A stretch of 6,941 nucleotides of DNA, taken from assembly GCA_947463165.1 (NCBI GenBank), contig CANHSW010000111.1, positions 1 through 6,941 of the forward strand. The letters are read 5' to 3'. This DNA is from Cyanobacteriota bacterium (lineage in GTDB: Bacteria; Cyanobacteriota; Cyanobacteriia; PCC-6307; Cyanobiaceae). Below the pieces are notes generated by a model. That model was not told the DNA's origin. It did no database searches and saw only the letters and a program-made list of their open reading frames with translations. Both the position numbers and the translations under genes were made by a program. This document shows, one piece after another, positions 1 to 5,849 of this stretch; the stretch's first letter is position 1, and the number at the start of each line of letters is the position of its first letter.

Positions 1-1
1 C

Positions 2-1666
2 GAGCAACTGGCCCAGCTACAGCCCGATACGGCCCTGCTGCTGCTGGGTGACGAGCCGCCGCGGCCTGTGCGGGTGGGGGGGCTGAGGCCGGGGGATCGG
101 CTGCGGCTGCTGCCGGGCGATCGGGTGCCGGTGGACGCCCTGGTGCGGGAGGGCAGCTCGGCGCTGGACATCTCGGCCCTCACCGGTGAGCCCTTGCCCC
201 TGGAGGCAAAGCCGGGCACGGAACTGGCTGCCGGCAGCCTCAACCTGGAGGCCCCCCTGGTGTTGGAGGTGCGCCGCAGCGGTCGCGACAGTGCCGTGGC
301 CCGCATCATCCAGCTGGTGGAGCGGGCCCAAAGCCGCAAGGCCCCGATCCAGGGCCTGGCCGATCGCCTGGCCGGGGGCTTCACCCTGGTGGTGTTGGCC
401 CTGGCCTTGGTTACTTTTTTGTTCTGGTGGTTGTGGGGCGCTCGCCAATGGCCCGCCCTGTTGGTGGCGGCTGGGCACCAACAGGGCCACCTGGGTCTTA
501 TGCATGGCGCAATGGCCCAGGGAGTGATGGTCCAGGGAGTGATCGGGCCAGAGGCGCTCGGGGCGGCGGTCTCGCCGATGGCCCTGGCCCTGCAGCTGGC
601 CATCGCCGTGCTGGTGGTGGCTTGCCCCTGCGCCCTGGGCTTGGCCACCCCCACGGCCATTGCGGTGGGCATTGGCCAGGCGGCCCGGGCGGGGCTGCTG
701 TTTCGCGGCGGCGACGCCATCGAGATGGCTGCCGGCCTGCGCAAGCTGCTGTTCGACAAGACCGGCACCCTCACCCTCGGCCGCCCGGTGCTTAGCGCTA
801 TTCGGCCCCAGCCCGGCGTGACGGCTGAGCGGCTGCTGCAGGTGGCCGCAAGCCTGGAGGCCGGCAGCCGCCATCCGCTGGCCTTTGCGGTGCTCCAGGA
901 GGCGGAGCGCCAGGGGCTGGCCCCTTTGCCGGTTAGCGATGGTCGCAGTGTTGCTGGCGCCGGCCTGGAGGGCTGGTTGCAGGGTCAGTTCACCCGGGTT
1001 GGTCGACCCGATTGGGTGGATCTCGCTGGCCAGCCGGGGCCGCCGGCCGACGACGGCGCCACCTGGCTGGCGGTGCGCCAGGGGCCAGAGCTGTTGGGGC
1101 TGTTGGCCGCTGCCGATGCGCTGCGGCCAGATGCCGCCGCCACTTTGGCCGCCCTGCGGGCTGAGGGCATGAGCCTGGGGCTGCTCAGCGGCGATCGAGA
1201 AGCGGCGGTGCGGCGCCTCGGCGCCGAGGTGGGGCTGGAGGCCCAGGAGCTGGCCTGGTCGCTCACGCCGGAGCAGAAGCTGGAGCGCCTGGGCCAAGAC
1301 CGCCAGCACCGCCCCCTGGCGATGGTGGGCGACGGAATTAATGACGCCCCGGCCCTGGCCGCCGCCGACCTGGGGGTAGCCGTGGGCACCGGTACCCAAA
1401 TCGCCCAGGAAACAGCTGATCTGGTGGTGTTGGGCGAGCGCCTCGATGGGCTGCTGCGGGCCCTGGTGATCGCCCGCCGCACCATGGCCAAGGTGCGGCA
1501 GAACCTGTTCTGGGCCTTTGGCTACAACCTGGTGGTGCTGCCGATCGCCGCCGGGGTGTTGCTGCCCGGCTATGGGTTGCTGCTCACCCCTCCCCTGGCG
1601 GCGCTGTTGATGGCCATCAGTTCGATCACCGTGGTGGTCAATGCCCTGTTGCTCCAAAATGAGTAG
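2..1666 (+). CDS. Copper-type P1B heavy-metal-translocating ATPase (5' truncated)
   Basis: The reading frame is open from the window edge to a TAG at 1664-1666 and gives 554 residues; the N-terminus (any metal-binding domain and the first four membrane helices) lies outside. Counting from nt 2, visible motifs are TGEP (61-64, actuator domain), the membrane metal site CPC (208-210), phosphorylation motif DKTGTLT (Asp252), the P1B His-Pro pair (291-292) and GDGINDAP (443-450). Four membrane helices remain: two around the CPC and two at the C-terminus. Tyr-Asn (508-509) and MAISS (537-541) in the last two helices match the Cu(I)-selective P1B-1 pattern, so I infer ATP-driven Cu+ transport, as by cyanobacterial CtaA or PacS. 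Which of these it is, and so plasma or thylakoid membrane, cannot be told from this fragment. The loop before the CPC helix is rich in His and Met. The gene overlaps tmk by 8 bp and heads the same transcript. Confidence 0.95.
   Translation, partial: EQLAQLQPDTALLLLGDEPPRPVRVGGLRPGDRLRLLPGDRVPVDALVREGSSALDISALTGEPLPLEAKPGTELAAGSLNLEAPLVLEVRRSGRDSAVARIIQLVERAQSRKAPIQGLADRLAGGFTLVVLALALVTFLFWWLWGARQWPALLVAAGHQQGHLGLMHGAMAQGVMVQGVIGPEALGAAVSPMALALQLAIAVLVVACPCALGLATPTAIAVGIGQAARAGLLFRGGDAIEMAAGLRKLLFDKTGTLTLGRPVLSAIRPQPGVTAERLLQVAASLEAGSRHPLAFAVLQEAERQGLAPLPVSDGRSVAGAGLEGWLQGQFTRVGRPDWVDLAGQPGPPADDGATWLAVRQGPELLGLLAAADALRPDAAATLAALRAEGMSLGLLSGDREAAVRRLGAEVGLEAQELAWSLTPEQKLERLGQDRQHRPLAMVGDGINDAPALAAADLGVAVGTGTQIAQETADLVVLGERLDGLLRALVIARRTMAKVRQNLFWAFGYNLVVLPIAAGVLLPGYGLLLTPPLAALLMAISSITVVVNALLLQNE
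517..546 (+). repeat. 15-bp tandem duplication inside the P1B ATPase gene
   Basis: Two adjacent 15-bp units (517-531 and 532-546) share their first 12 bases, CCAGGGAGTGAT, and differ in the last three. They are in frame and add a repeated Gln-Gly-Val-Met/Ile unit (residues 173-181) to the loop between the two membrane helices that flank the CPC motif. The duplication appears recent because the shared part is identical. Confidence 0.8.
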
Positions 1667-2354
1667 CCAAGCGCCTGAGCCCCCGGCTCAGCTCCCCCCC
1701 AGGGGACGCTTCCTGGTGCTGGAGGGCATCGATGGCTGTGGCAAGACCACCCAGCTGCGGGCCCTGGCCGCCTGGCTGCCCAGCAGTGGCCTGCTGCCGC
1801 CTGGCGCCGAGCTGATCATCACCCGCGAACCGGGCGGCACGGCCCTGGGCTTGGCCCTGCGCCAGTTGTTGCTCGATCCTCCGGCCGCCGCGGCGCCTAG
1901 CCCCACCGCCGAGCTGCTGCTCTATGCCGCCGATCGCGCCCAGCACGTGGGGCGGCGCATCGGCCCGGCCCTGGCGGCGGGCCACTGGGTGCTGAGCGAT
2001 CGCTACACCGGATCCACGGCCGCCTATCAGGGCTATGGCCGCGGCCTCGATCTCGGATTGATCGCCCAGTTGGAACAGCTGGCCACCTCTGGGCTGGAGC
2101 CCGATCTCACCCTCTGGTTAGACCTGCCCCTGGCCGATTCGCTGCGGCGCCGGGGGCATCGACCCGCCGACCGCATCGTGGCGGCCGGCGAGTCCTTCCT
2201 GGCGCGGGTGGCGGCGGGTTTTGCGGCCCTGGCCGAACAGCGCCGCTGGTGGCGCATCGATGCCACGGCACCAGAGGCGGCCGTGAGTTTGGCCTGCCAG
2301 CAGGCTTTGGCGCAGTTAGGGGCAGGGCCTGGGGAGCTGCTGGGCGATGGCTGA
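1659..2354 (+). CDS. tmk: Thymidylate kinase (dTMP kinase)
   Basis: The enzyme phosphorylates dTMP to dTDP with ATP in the cytoplasm, a required step of dTTP synthesis. From ATG 1659 it has 231 residues, slightly longer than the usual 200-215 because of a Pro-rich lead of about 15 residues. Visible motifs are Walker A GIDGCGKTT (23-31), REPGGT (56-61), ADR (91-93), the DRY motif (114-116) with SDRYTGSTAAYQG, and a basic LID with RRRGHRPADR (163-172). The position of the basic residues resembles the bacterial type II arrangement. An ATG at 1641 would add six residues (MPCCSK) but would lengthen the overlap with the ATPase gene; the 1659 start gives the 8-bp overlap ATGAGTAG, like the next junction. 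No clear Shine-Dalgarno precedes it, so translation is probably coupled to the upstream gene. The tmk-holB pairing is common in bacteria. Confidence 0.97.
   Translation: MSSQAPEPPAQLPPRGRFLVLEGIDGCGKTTQLRALAAWLPSSGLLPPGAELIITREPGGTALGLALRQLLLDPPAAAAPSPTAELLLYAADRAQHVGRRIGPALAAGHWVLSDRYTGSTAAYQGYGRGLDLGLIAQLEQLATSGLEPDLTLWLDLPLADSLRRRGHRPADRIVAAGESFLARVAAGFAALAEQRRWWRIDATAPEAAVSLACQQALAQLGAGPGELLGDG
1996..2003. repeat. HIP1 octamer GCGATCGC
   Basis: This is the only complete copy in the window of the palindromic HIP1 octamer, which is over-represented in many cyanobacterial genomes. It lies in tmk, in the codons around the DRY motif. Ten further CGATCG cores without the full octamer are found elsewhere in the window. 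Confidence 0.75.
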
Positions 2355-3408
2355 GCTGTTCGCCGATCTGCTGGGCCAGGAGCGGGCGGTGGCCCTGCTG
2401 CAGGCGGCGATCGTGCAGCGACGCTTGGCGCCCGCCTATCTGCTGGCCGGTCCCGAGGGGGTGGGGCGCAGCTTGGCGGCCCTGCGCTTTTTAGAGGGCG
2501 TATTGGCGGGTCCCGACGGCAGTGCCCATGAACGCCGGCGCCTGGCGGAGGGCAACCATCCGGATCTGCTCTGGCTGGAGCCCACCTACAGCGATAAGGG
2601 GGAGCTGATCCCCGCCTCCAAGGCGGAGGCACTGGGCGTTAATCGCCGCACGCTGCCCCAGATGCGCCTGGAGCAGATTCGGGAGGTTTCGCGTTTCCTG
2701 GCCCGGCGGCCGGTGGAGGCACCGGGCTGTTTGGTGGTGTTGGAGGGGGTGGAGGCGATGGCGGAGGGAGCCGCCAATGCCCTGCTCAAAACCCTGGAAG
2801 AGCCGGGTGCTGGCTTGATGCTGTTGATCACTGCCGCGCCGGAGCAGCTGTTGGGCACGATTCGCTCCCGTTGTCAGCTGATTCCCTTCATGCGCCTGGC
2901 CCCTGGGCCGCTGCAGGCGGTGCTGCAACGCTGCGCCGCAGAGCGGCCGCCCCTCTCAGACCCCCTCCCCGGCCCCCCGTCCGACGCCCAGGCCGACGCC
3001 CAGGCCGACCACCAGTCAGACCTCCAGTCAGAACACCACCCCGATTCTGAGCAAGCCGATCCCCCGGAGCTGTTGGAGTTGGCGGCCGGTTCGCCAGGGG
3101 CTCTGTTGCGCCATCGCCGCCAGTGGCGGGCCCTGCCCCTGGGCATGGGTGAGCGGCTTATGGGCCTGGCGCCGGAGCCCCTGGCGGCCCTGGAGCTGGC
3201 TCGGGAGCTGAGCGAGCTGCTCGATGGCGAGCAGCAGCTGTGGTTGATCGATTGGTGGCAGCTCGCCCTCTGGCGCCGCTCGATGGATCCCCTGCCACTG
3301 CGGCGGCTGGAGCGGCTGCGCCAGCAGTTGCGGGCCTACGTGCAGCCCAGGCTGGCCTGGGAGGTGGCGCTGCTGGATCTAGCTCAGCTGGCCTCGGGGC
3401 GGGCTTGA
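2347..3408 (+). CDS. holB: DNA polymerase III delta' subunit
   Basis: Delta' is the stator of the clamp loader that places the beta clamp on DNA. The 353-residue product starts [11 protein letters not shown], the usual N-terminal AAA+ opening. It has a degenerate P-loop GPEGVGRS (35-42, Arg41 in place of Lys), in keeping with a subunit not expected to hydrolyse ATP. It also has [10 protein letters not shown], the conserved [13 protein letters not shown] segment before the sensor, and the SRC motif (174-176). The Cys cluster of the E. coli zinc module is absent between the P-loop and NHPD, which I believe is usual in cyanobacteria. Residues 213-236 form a low-complexity linker built from 4-residue repeats, placed before the C-terminal collar domain. 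The start overlaps tmk by 8 bp (ATGGCTGA), with a GGGGAG Shine-Dalgarno at 2331-2336. The 3' end overlaps convergent rpaA by 25 bp. Confidence 0.95.
   Translation: MAELFADLLGQERAVALLQAAIVQRRLAPAYLLAGPEGVGRSLAALRFLEGVLAGPDGSAHERRRLAEGNHPDLLWLEPTYSDKGELIPASKAEALGVNRRTLPQMRLEQIREVSRFLARRPVEAPGCLVVLEGVEAMAEGAANALLKTLEEPGAGLMLLITAAPEQLLGTIRSRCQLIPFMRLAPGPLQAVLQRCAAERPPLSDPLPGPPSDAQADAQADHQSDLQSEHHPDSEQADPPELLELAAGSPGALLRHRRQWRALPLGMGERLMGLAPEPLAALELARELSELLDGEQQLWLIDWWQLALWRRSMDPLPLRRLERLRQQLRAYVQPRLAWEVALLDLAQLASGRA
2983..3054 (+). repeat. 12-bp tandem repeat in holB (six degrading units)
   Basis: Six consecutive 12-bp units encode the 4-residue repeats [20 protein letters not shown] and DSEQ. 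Units 1 and 2 are identical (GACGCCCAGGCC), units 3 and 4 share GAC-CAGTCA with changes, and units 5 and 6 are diverged. The array is in frame and yields an acidic, polar segment that is probably disordered. It follows a Pro-rich stretch starting near 2951. Confidence 0.85.
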
Positions 3409-4145
3409 CGCACCAGCGGAATCAGCTGGGCGAGCTGCTCGTCGCTGGGCAGTTCCAGGCAGTAGCCGGCGCCGTAGACGGTTTTGATGAAGCGTGGTTT
3501 GCGCGGATCTGGTTCCAGCTTGGTGCGCAGGTGGCGCACGTGCACCCGGATGGTCTCGATGTCGTCGTCGGGTTCATAGCCCCACACCTCCTTGAGGATC
3601 AGCGGCGGCGAAACCGTTTGGCCATGGCGCTGCAGCAGGCAGTGCAGCAGTTCGAACTCCAGGTGGGTGAGCCGCACCGGCTGGTCGAACCAGATGGCCT
3701 CGAAGCGCTCGGGCACCAGGGTGAGGCAGCCGTAACTGAGGATTTCCTGCTGGCTGTTGACCAGGGGGGGACGATCACAACGCCTTAGCAGCGCCTTGAC
3801 GCGGGCCATCAGCTCTTCGAGATCGAAGGGCTTGGCCAGGTAGTCGTCGGCGCCGGAGTTGAAGCCGCTCACCTTGTCTTTGGTATCCCCCAGGGCGGTG
3901 AGCATCAGCACTGGAATGCGGGCGGTGCGCTCGTCGCGGCGCAACCGCTGGCAGATGGTGAGGCCATCCACCTTGGGCAGCATCAAATCGAGCAGGATCA
4001 CGTCCGGCAGCAGCTGCATGGCCAGGGCCTGGCCCTTGATGCCGTCTTCGGCCCAATGCACGTCAAGGCCACCGTGCTCCAGGTGGCGGGCCACCAGTTG
4101 GCGCATGTCGCCATCGTCTTCGATCAGCAGAACACAGGGTTTCAT
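3384..4145 (-). CDS. rpaA: OmpR-family response regulator RpaA (circadian output)
   Basis: In Synechococcus elongatus, RpaA is phosphorylated by SasA under control of the Kai clock and binds DNA to drive rhythmic transcription. From ATG 4145 ([11 protein letters not shown]) the protein has 253 residues. The receiver domain (about 1-115) has acidic pair Asp10-Asp11, phospho-acceptor Asp53 in [11 protein letters not shown], Thr83 and Lys105 in AKPF. The winged-helix domain (about 135-235) includes [21 protein letters not shown], split here by my reading as [11 protein letters not shown] and [10 protein letters not shown], then [20 protein letters not shown] and [10 protein letters not shown]. 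These strings and KGQALA plus ERFEAIWF are RpaA hallmarks and differ from RpaB. A GTG at 4175 would add ten residues, but the 4145 start matches known RpaA N-termini. No Shine-Dalgarno is seen. The gene stands alone on the minus strand, converging on and overlapping holB. Confidence 0.92.
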   Translation of the reverse strand: MKPCVLLIEDDGDMRQLVARHLEHGGLDVHWAEDGIKGQALAMQLLPDVILLDLMLPKVDGLTICQRLRRDERTARIPVLMLTALGDTKDKVSGFNSGADDYLAKPFDLEELMARVKALLRRCDRPPLVNSQQEILSYGCLTLVPERFEAIWFDQPVRLTHLEFELLHCLLQRHGQTVSPPLILKEVWGYEPDDDIETIRVHVRHLRTKLEPDPRKPRFIKTVYGAGYCLELPSDEQLAQLIPLVRQARPEAS

Positions 4146-4287
4146 GGATGCGGGTGATGGATCCACCAGGACCACTGGCGATGCATGCTCAGGGCATTGT
4201 TACGCCTCGGCAGGGCCCTGGTCACCCGCTGCGATCGGGGCCGGCCCATCCGTGATCCCGGCTGCTGGGAATGGGGGAATCTGCAGC

Positions 4288-4385
4288 CTTATAGAGGGCC
4301 CAGCTGGCAGTCGCTGGAAGCAATTCGCCGCAGATGCGCAGCGTCATCGCTGAGATTAACTACAGGGCCTGGACGGCTGTTTGAA
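4288..4385 (-). promoter_or_regulatory. Candidate rpaA promoter region
   Basis: Two weak minus-strand candidates are visible. One is TTCAAA (4380-4385) with a 19-nt spacer to GTTAAT (4355-4360), four of six matches in each box; the AT-rich tract 4386-4410 would lie just upstream like an UP element, and the leader would be about 200 nt. The other is a good -10 box TATAAG (4288-4293) with no recognisable -35, giving a leader of about 135 nt. The sequence alone does not decide between them. Confidence 0.25.
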
Positions 4386-4463
4386 TTTTTTGGGTTAATT
4401 TTTTTGTTGTGATCCCCGGGCGCTCCCCCGTCCCATCTGTGGGCTGTTGACGCCGAGACTGTC

Positions 4464-4481
4464 TAGCTGCTTAGTCAGCTA
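4464..4481. repeat. Short inverted repeat TAGCTG/CAGCTA
   Basis: Perfect 6-bp arms (4464-4469 and 4476-4481) enclose a 6-nt spacer, CTTAGT. It sits next to a run of four CTGG-like tetranucleotides (4487-4502) and a larger palindrome, so it is part of one repeat-rich patch. No function is assigned. Confidence 0.5.
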
Positions 4482-4504
4482 ACTAGCTGGCTGGTTGGCT
4501 GGCC

Positions 4505-4526
4505 GCCCAGCTGCAAGCAGCTGGGC
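4505..4526. repeat. Perfect 10-bp inverted repeat (hairpin)
   Basis: GCCCAGCTGC (4505-4514) and GCAGCTGGGC (4517-4526) pair perfectly around AA. On the plus strand it is followed by only TTTG, and on the minus strand by no T-run, so it is a poor intrinsic terminator. No plus-strand gene precedes it. It could be part of a non-coding RNA, a protein-binding site or a cruciform. Confidence 0.7.
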
Positions 4527-4609
4527 TTTGCAGGTGGCAAAAACGCAATTCTGCAGATTTATGCAAAAAATGCCGGCCAGGCTGGTTCAAAAGCAGCGCC
4601 GCTTCGAGC

Positions 4610-4645
4610 CAGCTGACTCGCTTCAAGCAGCTGAGTCGCTTCAAA
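4610..4645. repeat. 18-bp tandem repeat, two near-identical copies
   Basis: Copy one is CAGCTGACTCGCTTCAAG (4610-4627) and copy two CAGCTGAGTCGCTTCAAA (4628-4645), with 16 of 18 bases identical. A shorter, decayed relative, CAGCCGCCTCAAAA, follows at 4646-4659, and a part copy (CAGCGCCGCTTCGAG) precedes at 4594-4608. The array is non-coding and ends about 10 bp short of the T-run of the tRNA terminator. Confidence 0.75.
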
Positions 4646-4670
4646 CAGCCGCCTCAAAAAAACATGCTCA

Positions 4671-4694
4671 AAAAAAAGCAGCCCATAGGGCTGC
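4671..4694 (-). terminator. Rho-independent terminator after tRNA-Asn
   Basis: On the minus strand a perfect 7-bp GC-rich stem, GCAGCCC/GGGCTGC, with loop TAT (4678-4694) is followed directly by seven T residues (4671-4677). It begins 15 nt past the tRNA 3' end at 4710. The plus strand has no T-run after the stem, so it acts in one direction only. Confidence 0.88.
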
Positions 4695-4709
4695 AACAAA
4701 AACAAAAGA

Positions 4710-4781
4710 CTCCCCGGGCGGGATTCGAACCTGCGACCAATCGGTTAACAGCCGATCGCTCTACCGCTGAGCTACCGAGGA
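4710..4781 (-). tRNA. trnN: tRNA-Asn (anticodon GUU)
   Basis: The 72-nt cloverleaf reads TCCTCGG for the 5' acceptor strand and CCGGGGA plus discriminator G for the 3' strand, pairing over seven positions with one T-G wobble. The D arm carries AGCTCAGCGGTAGAGC, the anticodon loop is CTGTTAA (GTT at positions 34-36), and the T arm holds GGTTCGAATCC. CCA is not encoded; the next bases are TCTT. The gene starts 16 bp after the stop codon of the ABC ATPase gene on the same strand and is followed by an intrinsic terminator. A TTTAGA-like -10 lies in the 16-bp gap but lacks a good -35 at normal spacing, so read-through from the protein genes is the likelier source of transcript. Confidence 0.97.
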
Positions 4782-4797
4782 ATGCGATCTCTAAAGG

Positions 4798-5496
4798 TTA
4801 CCTGTTGGCCCCGCCGGCCTGCAAGGGGTGCAGCCGCTGAGCCAGGGCGGACCCGGGTTGCCAGTCACCCACCTGGCCCCGCTCCATCAGAGCCGCCCCG
4901 TCGCAGCGCTGCAGTTCCTCTAGGCGGTGGGTGATCCAGAGGGCGCAGAGCGGTCGCTGTTTGGCGTGGCTGAGCCGGTGGATCAGGTCCAGCACCTCCC
5001 GCTGGCTGTCGGGATCGAGCAGGGCGGTGGGTTCATCTAGCAGCAGCAGCTCGCTGCCCCTGGCCAGGGCGCCGGCAATCGCCAGCCGCTGCTTCTGGCC
5101 GCCGCTGAGGGTGTGGATGGGCCTGGATTCCAGGCCAGCCAGGCCCACCTGGTCCAGCAGCTCGCTCACCCGCGCCGCCGCCGCCGCCGGCCTCAGGCCT
5201 TCGGGCAGGCCCAGTCTCAGGTCGCTGCCGCAGCTGGGCAGCAGCAGCTGGTGATCTGGGTTTTGGAACACCAGGGCGGCCCGGCCGGCGATTTGGATGC
5301 TGCCGGCGCTGGGTTGCAGCAGGCCGGCAATCAAACGCAGCAGGGTGCTTTTGCCGCTGCCATTGCGGCCCAGCAGCATCCACAGGCCGGGGCCCGGGAT
5401 TTGCAGGCTGCAGCTCTCCAGGGCCCTGCAGCCATTGGGCCAGCTGAACGCCAGTCGCTCAACGCGGAGAGGGGAAGCGGCGGCCAAGCCAGCCAA
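4798..5496 (-). CDS. ABC transporter ATP-binding protein, ECF/CbiO-like
   Basis: This is a stand-alone nucleotide-binding subunit that would power a membrane partner; no permease gene is in the window. With the TTG start at 5494-5496 it has 232 residues: Walker A GRNGSGKST (43-51), Q-loop in VFQNPDHQ (Gln78), signature LSGGQKQR (130-137), Walker B LLLLDEP (150-156), D-loop and switch His190. VFQNPDHQLL resembles the EcfA/CbiO group of energy-coupling factor or cobalt transporters, and cyanobacterial relatives are related to plastid ABCI proteins; the substrate is unknown. An ATG at 5580 would add 28 residues but would overlap the upstream gene by 83 bp, in a segment unlike other N-termini of the family. 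The TTG lies one base past the upstream stop (TGAGTTG), with GAGAG upstream as a weak ribosome site. The start is uncertain; TTG 5487 is another option. Confidence 0.88.
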   Translation of the reverse strand: MAGLAAASPLRVERLAFSWPNGCRALESCSLQIPGPGLWMLLGRNGSGKSTLLRLIAGLLQPSAGSIQIAGRAALVFQNPDHQLLLPSCGSDLRLGLPEGLRPAAAAARVSELLDQVGLAGLESRPIHTLSGGQKQRLAIAGALARGSELLLLDEPTALLDPDSQREVLDLIHRLSHAKQRPLCALWITHRLEELQRCDGAALMERGQVGDWQPGSALAQRLHPLQAGGANR

Positions 5497-5497
5497 C

Positions 5498-5761
5498 TCA
5501 GCTCTCGAGGCTGAAGCCAGGACGCTTGCCACCGCCCCCAGCGGCAGATTTCTCGTAAACCTGCACCGCCACCAATTCACTGCTGAGCAGGCTGATGCGC
5601 TTGTGCTCCTCCTTCTCGCAATGGAGGTCCAGCACCCTGGGGCTGCCGGTTTCCAGCACCTGCTTCAGTTCGGCATAGAGGGCCTGGGCATCGCTTAGCT
5701 CCTTGCGCTGCACGGCAACGGGCATCGGGCTGAGCCGGATCGAGAGCTCGACGACGTACAT
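5498..5761 (-). CDS. UPF0367-family conserved cyanobacterial protein
   Basis: The 87-residue product of unknown function matches my memory of the cyanobacterial UPF0367 family. Features are the [20 protein letters not shown] start, an acidic middle [31 protein letters not shown], and the strand [13 protein letters not shown] before a Gly/Lys/Ser tail of about 15 residues that looks flexible. No signal peptide or membrane segment is present, so I expect a small cytoplasmic protein. An ATG eight codons upstream (5785) gives MGWSQRAS first; the 5761 ATG fits the family start better. A weak GCGAG lies about 6 nt before it. The gene is the first of a minus-strand run with the ABC ATPase and tRNA-Asn genes, and is divergent from psbD. 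Confidence 0.85.
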   Translation of the reverse strand: MYVVELSIRLSPMPVAVQRKELSDAQALYAELKQVLETGSPRVLDLHCEKEEHKRISLLSSELVAVQVYEKSAAGGGGKRPGFSLES

Positions 5762-5849
5762 GGAAGCTCGCTGAGACCAGCCCACTTTGGCGTTCCGAGC
5801 CCCAGGTCAGGGTTTCCTGTAGGCATTTCTGCTCAATCCATCCGCCTGG

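Larger units (their letters stand above)
4146..4670. other. Non-coding interval between rpaA and the tRNA-Asn terminator
   Basis: No convincing gene is present on either strand; short open frames here lack family resemblance and a ribosome site. From left to right the interval holds the rpaA leader (4146 to about 4350), weak minus-strand promoter candidates, an AT-rich tract (4381-4410) in otherwise GC-rich DNA, a run of small inverted repeats and CTGG units (4464-4526), and a CAGCTG-containing 18-bp tandem repeat (4610-4645). A stable non-coding RNA is possible in 4460-4650 but I do not recognise a known family. Confidence 0.6.

Noticed and set aside
415..420. T6 run in the P1B ATPase as a programmed frameshift site
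   Set aside because: It encodes part of a normal membrane helix in frame, no downstream stimulatory structure is obvious, and both alternative frames lack a meaningful product.
17..1657. 546-codon open frame on the minus strand opposite the P1B ATPase gene
   Set aside because: Its Gln/His/Gly-rich product has no family resemblance and the plus strand carries every P-type ATPase motif; long antisense frames are expected in GC-rich DNA with this codon use.
3240..3788. 182-codon plus-strand frame across the holB/rpaA junction
   Set aside because: It overlaps two clear genes out of frame and reads antisense to the DNA-binding half of rpaA.
4361..4410. Terminator on the plus strand at the AT-rich tract
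   Set aside because: The stem before the T-runs pairs only four bases plus a bulged two-base extension, and no upstream plus-strand transcript is expected.
4185..4412. 75-codon plus-strand frame in the interval upstream of rpaA
   Set aside because: Arg/Leu-rich product without known motif, no ribosome site, and it runs through the rpaA leader and promoter region.
4505..4530. Hairpin followed by TTTG as an intrinsic terminator
   Set aside because: The T-run is too short on the plus strand and absent on the minus strand, and no plus-strand gene needs it.
4578..4600. Relic of a second tRNA (GCTGGTTCAAAAGCAGC resembles a T arm)
   Set aside because: The stem pairs at only four of five positions and no D arm, anticodon arm or acceptor stem can be placed around it.
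4495..4770. 91-codon plus-strand frame covering the tandem repeat and the tRNA antisense
   Set aside because: Its last third is the antisense of tRNA-Asn and its middle is repeat and terminator sequence, so it is not a gene.
4671..4781. tRNA-Asn as an attachment site of an integrated element
   Set aside because: No second copy of the tRNA 3' end, integrase or foreign gene is visible; flanking genes are core genes.
5406..5433. 8-bp inverted repeat GGCTGCAG/CTGCAGCC in the ABC ATPase gene
   Set aside because: It is within coding sequence just before the Walker A motif and is explained by Leu/Gln/Ala codon composition.
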